Source of the DNA: a virus
Reading direction: 5' to 3' (one strand)
Virus record (IMG/VR): IMGVR_UViG_3300042889_000018
Coordinates: 1 to 20,066 of that record
DNA length: 20,066 nucleotides
Every line of letters starts with the position of its first letter. Positions within the stretch are counted from its first letter, which is position 1. The notes beneath the pieces are model-generated. The model made no database searches and was not told the DNA's origin. It worked only from the letters and a program-made list of their open reading frames with translations. Positions 16,575-20,066 of this stretch are shown here, in pieces. A program made the translations under genes and the position numbers.

Positions 16575-17330
16575 ATGAATATACTAATAGCTATACCATG
16601 TTATGGTGGCAACATCAGTAATCTAACATTTCATTCACTATTCAATATCATTAAACCTTTAAATGATATGGGACATAATCTTAGGATTGAAACACTACCC
16701 ACTGAATCTTTAATCAATCGTGCTAGAAATAAGTTTGTAACTAAGTTCTTAGATAATAAAGAATTTAATGGTACGCATCTTTTATTCATTGATGCTGACA
16801 TTGGCTTCACATTACAGAATCTTTTAAGAGTTATAGACTTTAATAAAGAAGTTGTTACCTGCACCTATCCTGTAAAAGGATTCTATTGGCAGCAATTACT
16901 AGATCGTATCAAAGAGAATACAGACATAGATGAGCAAACAATGCGTGATTATCTTTTGCAGTTCAATGTTAATCTATATCCTAACACAGAATTTAAACAG
17001 GGATTCGCAAGGGTAAAAGAAAGTGCTACAGGTTTCATGATGATTAAACGTGAGGTGTTTACTACTATCATGGATAAAAATCCTCAGCTTAAATATAAAC
17101 CAGATCTAAGAACAGGAATAGAAGGATCAGATAATGCTTATGATTTTTTCCCTGTTGGAATCTATAAAGAGAAAGATGGTGTAAATAGATTCTTATCTGA
17201 AGACTATTACTTCTGTAGATTAGCTGAAGAGTGTGGATTTGAGATCTGGACAGATCTATCTACACCAATAACACACTTGGGTTCTACCGAGTATCATGGT
17301 ATGTTTATGACACAACTAAACAAGAAATAA
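16575..17330 (+). CDS. GT-A type glycosyltransferase-like protein, 251 aa
   Basis: Starts directly after the oxygenase stop. The N-terminus MNILIAIPCYGG is the first strand of a GT-A nucleotide-sugar-binding fold. LLFIDADIGF holds a DxD-type motif, D73-A-D75, that would hold the metal and nucleotide sugar. Further matching parts are a TGFMMIKREVF segment (152-162), LSEDYYFCRLAEECGFEIW (207-225), with a probable catalytic acid in the ED pair, and ITHLG with H234. This is the common order in phage and bacterial GT2-like enzymes of about 250 aa. It has no TM segment. It could glycosylate DNA, virion protein or host surface glycans. Its place behind a sulfotransferase and oxygenase suggests modification of the same kind of acceptor, but this is inference. 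Confidence 0.78.
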   Translation: MNILIAIPCYGGNISNLTFHSLFNIIKPLNDMGHNLRIETLPTESLINRARNKFVTKFLDNKEFNGTHLLFIDADIGFTLQNLLRVIDFNKEVVTCTYPVKGFYWQQLLDRIKENTDIDEQTMRDYLLQFNVNLYPNTEFKQGFARVKESATGFMMIKREVFTTIMDKNPQLKYKPDLRTGIEGSDNAYDFFPVGIYKEKDGVNRFLSEDYYFCRLAEECGFEIWTDLSTPITHLGSTEYHGMFMTQLNKK

Positions 17331-17331
17331 T

Positions 17332-17439
17332 ATGATTACACTTATTATTGGTTTAATAGCTGGAGTATCTGTAGGTTACGCTTACAAAGATGAACTTAGC
17401 AAAGCTATTGAATCTATCAAAGCCATATTGAAAATATAA
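17332..17439 (+). CDS. Very small single-TM protein, 35 aa
   Basis: ATG at 17332, 1 base after the glycosyltransferase stop, and TAA at 17437-17439. The peptide begins MITLIIGLIAGVSVGYAY, one hydrophobic segment with small residues, then a charged amphipathic helix (KDELSKAIESIKAILKI). It looks like a small membrane peptide with a cytoplasmic helix. Tight spacing and a clear membrane pattern support a real gene; no ribosome site is visible apart from coupling to the upstream gene. No function assigned. Confidence 0.55.
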   Translation: MITLIIGLIAGVSVGYAYKDELSKAIESIKAILKI

Positions 17440-17445
17440 TAATTT

Positions 17446-17458
17446 AACCTATATAGAC
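17446..17458 (+). promoter_or_regulatory. Candidate late phage promoter (TATAG motif)
   Basis: AACCTATATAGAC lies in the 42-base gap between the 35-aa and 39-aa genes, 24 bases before the ATG, and matches the site before the tail fibre in 12 of 13 bases. Unlike that site it does not overlap a stop codon, so coding constraint does not explain it. The following leader contains TGGAGA, a ribosome site. Confidence 0.4.
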
Positions 17459-17481
17459 TTCATTAACCAATGGAGAATATT

Positions 17482-17601
17482 ATGTTAAACTATACTGATA
17501 TTAAAAACTACTGGACTAAGTTCTATGCAGATGCTTTTGAAGATGCAAAATCATTCTGGAAGAACTACGCAGATACAGTAGAAAAATTATATAAAAAATA
17601 A
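17482..17601 (+). CDS. Small phasin-like helical peptide, 39 aa
   Basis: ATG at 17482 is preceded by GGAGA (17472-17476), and the frame ends at TAA 17599-17601. The peptide is a single amphipathic helix with regular aromatics: YWTKFYADAFEDAKSFWKNY. This YW-x-x-F ... FWKNY arrangement resembles short phasin-like helices, and similar small proteins are known to me from AT-rich marine phage genomes without function. The aromatic face could bind a hydrophobic surface or form a bundle. It has its own leader and candidate promoter, so it may be expressed apart from the accessory cassette. Confidence 0.6.
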   Translation: MLNYTDIKNYWTKFYADAFEDAKSFWKNYADTVEKLYKK

Positions 17602-17610
17602 ATAAATAAT

Positions 17611-17655
17611 AGTTATAAAACAATAAGTTATAAAAAATAATTTTATTTACTTATT
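17611..17655. repeat. AT-only direct repeat and imperfect hairpin in the intergenic region
   Basis: AGTTATAAAA occurs at 17611-17620 and 17626-17635 (15-base period). The second copy can fold with the sequence downstream: AATAAGT (17622-17628) pairs with ACTTATT (17649-17655), and ATAAAA (17630-17635) pairs with TTTTAT (17641-17646). The 103-base gap 17602-17704 holds this structure plus a promoter-like or ribosome-site sequence at its end. In such AT-rich DNA it may have no function; a weak terminator or protein-binding site is possible. Confidence 0.3.
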
Positions 17656-17684
17656 ATTCAATTAACTTTATCTCGCACATGCCA

Positions 17685-17699
17685 AACCAACTATAGGAG
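17685..17699 (+). promoter_or_regulatory. CTATAGGAG element before the acidic protein: ribosome site, possible T7-type promoter core
   Basis: AACCAACTATAGGAG ends with AGGAG (17695-17699), 5 bases before the ATG at 17705 and so a clear ribosome site. The same bases also form ACTATAGGAG, strikingly like the T7 promoter core CACTATAGGGAG, preceded by AACC as in the other TATAG motifs here. If the G at 17696 were the transcript start, the leader would be only about 9 bases, so the ribosome-site reading is safer. Confidence 0.4.
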
Positions 17700-17704
17700 T
17701 TTGC

Positions 17705-17860
17705 ATGGCAAAGAAAAAGAAATCAGCTGAAGATATTATCTATGAGATTAAAGATCTCCTTGATGATCTTGAGCTAAAGATAAATCCAGAAGATTCTTAT
17801 GATGATGAATCAGAAGATGAGGATCTTGATATAGACGAAGAAGAAGACGAAGAAGAATAG
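17705..17860 (+). CDS. Small acidic protein, 51 aa
   Basis: ATG at 17705 has AGGAG 5 bases upstream; TAG is at 17858-17860. The peptide starts with a basic patch MAKKKK, continues with an amphipathic helix (SAEDIIYEIKDLLDDLELKI), and ends with a tail where almost all of the last 22 residues are Asp or Glu. Such DNA-mimic-like or inhibitor-like tails occur in small phage proteins that bind basic host or phage proteins, but nothing here shows a partner. It has its own upstream signals and is closed by a terminator 8 bases downstream, so it may be made as a separate short transcript. Confidence 0.65.
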   Translation: MAKKKKSAEDIIYEIKDLLDDLELKINPEDSYDDESEDEDLDIDEEEDEEE

Positions 17861-17867
17861 TCTATAT

Positions 17868-17898
17868 AATAGGGGTGGTGAATAGCCACCCTTATTTT
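17868..17898 (+). terminator. Rho-independent terminator after the acidic protein gene
   Basis: Left arm 17868-17878 (AATAGGGGTGG) pairs with 17886-17896 (CCACCCTTATT) over 11 bp with one G-U pair and a 7-base loop. The right arm runs into TTATTTTC, a usable T-tract. It lies 8 bases past the stop codon and separates the small-gene region from the lysis block. It is the best classical terminator in the window. Confidence 0.78.
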
Positions 17899-17908
17899 CA
17901 ACACAATC

Positions 17909-17941
17909 TATAATTGACTTTTTATCCACAAACACTATACC
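17909..17941 (+). promoter_or_regulatory. Candidate sigma70-type promoter(s) of the lysis block
   Basis: Just after the terminator, TTGACT (17914-17919) is 16 bases from TATACC (17936-17941), a fair -35/-10 pair. A perfect -10 hexamer TATAAT at 17909-17914 overlaps it but has no good -35. The first pair would start transcription almost at the ATG at 17948 (leaderless); the second would give about 27 leader bases. The 87-base gap 17861-17947 contains only the terminator and these elements. AT-rich DNA gives many chance hits, so this is a candidate only. Confidence 0.45.
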
Positions 17942-17947
17942 TTGTGT

Positions 17948-18175
17948 ATGAAGAGAAAGAAAACAGCTACATCTGGTACCTCTATTCGTTTATCTGCACA
18001 TGAAAAGATTTGTGCTGAACGAATGAGTACACTTATCAAAACAATAGATGAGTTAAGAGTTGATGTTAAAGATCTTCGTGCTGATATGAATAAGGGTAAG
18101 GGTGTTATTGCTTTCCTAATTATTGTTGGTGCTTTGGTTGGTTCTATTCTTTCTATTCTAAAGTTCGTTAAATAA
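17948..18175 (+). CDS. Small coiled-coil + C-terminal TM protein, lysis-block (XhlA-like), 75 aa
   Basis: I use ATG 17948; a TTG at 17942 would add only two residues. No Shine-Dalgarno is visible. Residues 1-15 are basic and Ser/Thr-rich. About 18-48 form a charged helix or coiled coil (HEKICAERMSTLIKTIDELR), and 52-73 are one hydrophobic TM segment (GVIAFLIIVGALVGSILSIL). This plan, a soluble coiled coil followed by one TM, is like haemolysin XhlA-type proteins and some holin-associated or spanin-like proteins. It is the first gene of the lysis block, upstream of lysozyme and holin, which supports a helper role in membrane permeabilisation. Homology is not certain. Confidence 0.62.
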   Translation: MKRKKTATSGTSIRLSAHEKICAERMSTLIKTIDELRVDVKDLRADMNKGKGVIAFLIIVGALVGSILSILKFVK

Positions 18176-18193
18176 ACAACACAGGGTTTTAAA

Positions 18194-18496
18194 TTGTTAA
18201 AGGCAGACAAAGGATTAGTATCTGAAGCATTAGCTCAAGCACACTTTGCTAAAGATCCAAACTTAATTGTATTCACAGCACTAGGTGGTGTTGGTCCAAT
18301 AGATATTATAACTTATAACACTAAGACAAAAGAGTATAACAACTATGACGTTAAGACTGTATCATACAGAAAGTCAGCTACTAAATACGCACACAAAAAG
18401 AATGATCGTATAAATAGATCACCATCTAAAATACAAAAAGGTTTAAATGTTAGGATTGTTTATGTATATGAAGATGGTAAGATATTAATCAAATGA
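18194..18496 (+). CDS. PD-(D/E)XK nuclease-like protein, 100 aa
   Basis: The only possible start is TTG 18194: an in-frame stop (18173-18175) lies just upstream and no early ATG exists. CAGGG at 18182-18186 is a weak ribosome site. The order E11, then GPID37II, then D52-V-K54 after about 14 residues is the catalytic frame of the PD-(D/E)XK nuclease superfamily (E..., D..., DxK), as in small resolvases and related endonucleases. The C-terminal half is basic, with HKKNDRINRSPSKIQKG, suited to binding DNA. Such a nuclease might resolve or trim phage DNA during packaging or break host DNA. It is oddly placed between a TM protein and the lysozyme, and its stop overlaps the lysozyme start (ATGA). 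Confidence 0.62.
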   Translation: MLKADKGLVSEALAQAHFAKDPNLIVFTALGGVGPIDIITYNTKTKEYNNYDVKTVSYRKSATKYAHKKNDRINRSPSKIQKGLNVRIVYVYEDGKILIK

Positions 18497-18927
18497 ATTA
18501 CGAAGACGTTAAAAGCAGAATTAAAAAGCACGAAGGTTTTATAGCTAAGGTTTACCTTGACTCATTAGGTAAAGCTACCATTGGCTATGGTCATCTACTT
18601 ACTGAAGATGATGATTTTGAAGAAGGTATTATCTACGACAAAGATATATTAGAAGAATTATTTGATAAAGATTTTAATAAAGCTAAGCAAGGTATGGAAG
18701 AATTAGTTGGCACATTAGATATAGCTATGGCTGCTAAAGGTATTATTATTGAGATGGTATTTCAATTAGGAAAGACTGGTGTTTCTAAATTCAAGAATAT
18801 GTTTGCAGCTTTAAATGAATTTGATTATACACGAGCTGCTGAGGAAATGTTAAACTCAGCATGGTATAGACAAACACCAAGTAGATGCGAAGAGTTGTCT
18901 AACTTAATGAGGAAGTGTCAGGCATAA
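18493..18927 (+). CDS. T4-type lysozyme (endolysin, GH24), 144 aa
   Basis: Residues 13-34 carry the GH24 signature: catalytic E14 in HEGF, D23 in YLDS and T29 in ATIGYGH, with exactly the E-9-D-6-T distances of T4 lysozyme (E11, D20, T26). The enzyme cuts the N-acetylmuramic acid to N-acetylglucosamine bond of peptidoglycan. A later AEEMLNSAWYRQTPSRCEEL segment matches the conserved W-x-x-Q-T-P-x-R part of the C-terminal lobe. No signal peptide or SAR segment, so it would need the holin encoded next to reach the wall. Length is typical for a minimal form (T4: 164 aa). It starts at ATG 18493 inside the nuclease stop and ends next to the holin ATG. Confidence 0.9.
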   Translation: MNYEDVKSRIKKHEGFIAKVYLDSLGKATIGYGHLLTEDDDFEEGIIYDKDILEELFDKDFNKAKQGMEELVGTLDIAMAAKGIIIEMVFQLGKTGVSKFKNMFAALNEFDYTRAAEEMLNSAWYRQTPSRCEELSNLMRKCQA

Positions 18928-19338
18928 ATGTTACAAATGTTAGGAGCAGTTGCACCTCTTGCTAAAATCTTATTTTCTACAATAGAAAAATCAGTACCTG
19001 ATAAAGACTTACAGGCTAAATTAAAATCAGATTTACAAACACAATTACTACAATCAAACACACAAGAACTACAAGCAGCTGCAAAGATTATAGAAGCAGA
19101 AGCTAAAGCTGGTTGGTTTGCATCTAGCTGGCGACCACTACTTATGTATGTGCTTATATTTATTCTAGTATGGAATTATATATTTGGTCCAATAGTTAAG
19201 TTCTTATTTGGTGCAGCTATTACTATTGATCTTCCTGGCGATGTCTGGACATTATTACAAATAGGTTTAGGAGGTTATGTTGTAGGTAGATCAGGAGAAT
19301 CTATCGCAAGAACTTTAGCTAATAAACCTAAAGAATAA
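18928..19338 (+). CDS. Holin of the GTA 3TM type, 136 aa
   Basis: Residues 1-20 are an amphipathic or weakly hydrophobic helix and 25-60 are polar and Gln/Ala-rich. The family block then follows: AEAKAGWFASSWRPLLMYVL (57-76), a TM segment at 71-94, and WTLLQIGLGGYVVGRSGESI (107-126) as the last membrane helix. This SWRP-L ... W-xLL-xIGLGGYVVGRS pattern is that of the holins first described in gene transfer agents of alphaproteobacteria and common in marine phages. It would open the inner membrane for the lysozyme encoded immediately upstream. ATG directly follows the lysozyme stop. Confidence 0.86.
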   Translation: MLQMLGAVAPLAKILFSTIEKSVPDKDLQAKLKSDLQTQLLQSNTQELQAAAKIIEAEAKAGWFASSWRPLLMYVLIFILVWNYIFGPIVKFLFGAAITIDLPGDVWTLLQIGLGGYVVGRSGESIARTLANKPKE

Positions 19339-19339
19339 A

Positions 19340-19687
19340 ATGAGTGATCTAAAGTTAAGTGATCAAACACAAGTATCTTTACCAATTAAAAATATAGTAG
19401 CCATTGTATCTGCTATCGTTGTAGCTGTCTGGACTTACTTTGGAATAGTTGAAAGACTTAATAGATTAGAAACTAATGAGAAGTTAATGTCGCAAGATTT
19501 ATTAAAAAAGGCTGAACAAACTCCTAAGAACCAAGAGATGTATATGTTGATTGAGTATCAAGCTAAATCAATAGACAAGCATTCTAAACAATTAGAAGAA
19601 AACGTACACACTAAAGTTATCATTAGCCAATTAGAAAAGAAGATAGATAAGTTAGAAAAAGAATTAGATTCATTAAGAGGTAAGTAA
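19340..19687 (+). CDS. N-terminal TM + coiled-coil protein of the lysis block, 115 aa
   Basis: A short polar N-terminus (SDLKLSDQTQVSLPIKN) is followed by one TM segment (residues 18-36), then a helix VERLNRLET and a C-terminal coiled coil (about 75-113) with a regular Leu/Ile/Lys/Glu pattern. This is a common small protein in marine phages, usually unnamed. The layout with an N-in TM and a periplasmic coiled coil is the same as an inner-membrane spanin (Rz), and it follows the lysozyme and holin as Rz does. No lipoprotein partner with a clear lipobox is found, so the spanin role is only a possibility. Starts 1 base after the holin stop. Confidence 0.65.
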   Translation: MSDLKLSDQTQVSLPIKNIVAIVSAIVVAVWTYFGIVERLNRLETNEKLMSQDLLKKAEQTPKNQEMYMLIEYQAKSIDKHSKQLEENVHTKVIISQLEKKIDKLEKELDSLRGK

Positions 19688-19905
19688 TGGGTGAGATTGT
19701 ATTTGCTTTACTTATGTTTCTTAATGGTAAGTTAGAAAACTATTCACCTAAAATTAATCTTGCTGATTGCTTAGAACAGAAACGTAAAGTAGAACGTGAT
19801 GGTGGCACAGATACTGTAAGAATGGAATGCAAAGAAGTTGAAGCAATTGTTGAAACTGATAAGCATGGTGTTAAAAGAATAAGAGAAATTAAAGGAATTA
19901 AATAA
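19687..19905 (+). CDS. Small hypothetical protein with hydrophobic N-terminus, 72 aa
   Basis: Starts in the TAATG of the coiled-coil gene. Residues 3-14 (EIVFALLMFLNG) are hydrophobic, too short for a sure TM segment but possibly a weak signal sequence or buried strand. Two cysteines (CLEQKRK and MECKEV, about residues 28 and 48) could form a disulfide if exported. The C-terminus is charged and basic. A family starting MGEIVFAL and carrying such a Cys pair is familiar from marine phages, without known function. It lacks a lipobox, so an outer spanin is not supported. Confidence 0.6.
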   Translation: MGEIVFALLMFLNGKLENYSPKINLADCLEQKRKVERDGGTDTVRMECKEVEAIVETDKHGVKRIREIKGIK

Positions 19906-20030
19906 TGTCAGATCAAATTACTACAATGTTTGCTCAAGCATATTCTAAAAAGAAACCTAGCTTACTTGCTCAACAAGGATCTAATGTTAAAGTAAAAATT
20001 AAAAATGGCAAAAAGAAACTTAGAAAATAA
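19905..20030 (+). CDS. Small basic protein, 41 aa
   Basis: ATG at 19905 overlaps the TAA of the 72-aa gene by one base (TAATG), and the frame ends at TAA 20028-20030. The peptide begins MSDQITTMFAQAYSKKKPSL and ends with a strongly basic segment (VKVKIKNGKKKLRK), suitable for nucleic acid or ribosome binding. Coupled position and base-poor intergenic space support a real gene. No function is recognised. The next gene starts inside its 3' end. Confidence 0.5.
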   Translation: MSDQITTMFAQAYSKKKPSLLAQQGSNVKVKIKNGKKKLRK

Positions 20031-20066
20031 ACACATTCGTAAACCACCTAAGAAAAGAAAAGGTAG
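20005..20066 (+). CDS. Start of a small basic protein (3' end outside window)
   Basis: ATG at 20005 is open to the window end, giving 20 codons that start MAKRNLENKHIRKPPKKRKG. It overlaps the 41-aa gene by 26 bases in another frame. The N-terminus with HIRKPPKKRKG resembles very basic small proteins seen near the ends of late regions in AT-rich marine phages. No Shine-Dalgarno is clear, so the start and even the gene are tentative. Confidence 0.4.
   Translation, partial: MAKRNLENKHIRKPPKKRKG

Noticed and set aside
17829-17835. TATAGAC inside the acidic protein gene as another copy of the promoter motif
   Set aside because: It is formed by Asp-Ile-Asp codons within the acidic tail, without the AACC part and without a gene start at the proper distance.
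17935-18210. 91-codon minus-strand ORF covering the first lysis gene
   Set aside because: It is the complement of a gene with coiled-coil and TM pattern and has no ribosome site or promoter of its own on the minus strand.
1-20066. tRNA genes, integrase, attachment sites or insertion sequences
   Set aside because: No cloverleaf-type sequence, recombinase-like protein, transposase or flanking direct repeats were seen by reading. A tRNA scan of the full sequence would be needed to exclude a weak tRNA.

Overview
The window reads as the late (virion assembly, tail and lysis) part of a tailed-phage genome. Every supported gene is on the + strand. Genes are packed almost without gaps, many with 1-base TAATG or 4-base ATGA overlaps, and the DNA is strongly AT-rich. 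The order is capsid, tail tubular A-like, tail tubular B-like, gp13/14/15/16-like internal proteins, then a tail fibre with a T7-type N-terminal domain. That is the T7-like podovirus layout. The low GC, the small marine-phage-type accessory genes and a GTA-type 3TM holin suggest a marine alphaproteobacterial host, possibly SAR11-like. The host is inference; no host marker is present.

Layout. (1) 1-954: C-terminal end of the major capsid protein and a 165-aa probable head protein, followed by a strong hairpin (967-994) at the place where T7 has its post-capsid terminator. (2) 1000-1420: two small overlapping genes that look like tandem paralogs. (3) 1422-11055: connector and nozzle genes, then five internal-virion genes; the gp16-like function appears as two genes (425 + 827 aa). 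(4) 11088-14482: a 994-aa tail fibre (T7 anchor, 26 uninterrupted heptads, beta-rich middle, long glycine-rich tip) and a 136-aa fibre-associated protein. (5) 14509-17330: an accessory enzyme cassette of sulfotransferase, APS-kinase-like P-loop kinase, small HxGH nucleotidyltransferase, 2OG-Fe(II) oxygenase and GT-A glycosyltransferase. (6) 17332-17860: three very small genes (35, 39 and 51 aa) closed by a Rho-independent terminator. (7) 17948-20066: lysis and late small genes, comprising a TM/coiled-coil protein, a PD-(D/E)XK-type nuclease, T4-type lysozyme, 3TM holin, a TM/coiled-coil protein and small hypotheticals, running off the window edge.

How it may work together. Regions 1-4 build the head, tail and adsorption apparatus, and region 7 lyses the cell. 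Region 5 is the most interesting part. Three of its five proteins would fit a compact sulfonation pathway (nucleotidyltransferase to APS, kinase to PAPS, sulfotransferase to acceptor), joined by a hydroxylase-type enzyme and a glycosyltransferase directly downstream of the tail-fibre genes. Whether the target is the virion fibre, the host envelope or a small molecule cannot be read from sequence. A TATAG-centred motif recurs in the gaps before the tail fibre, the sulfotransferase and the 39-aa gene (and possibly the 51-aa gene). It may be a late phage promoter. No polymerase, terminase, portal or replication gene lies in this window.
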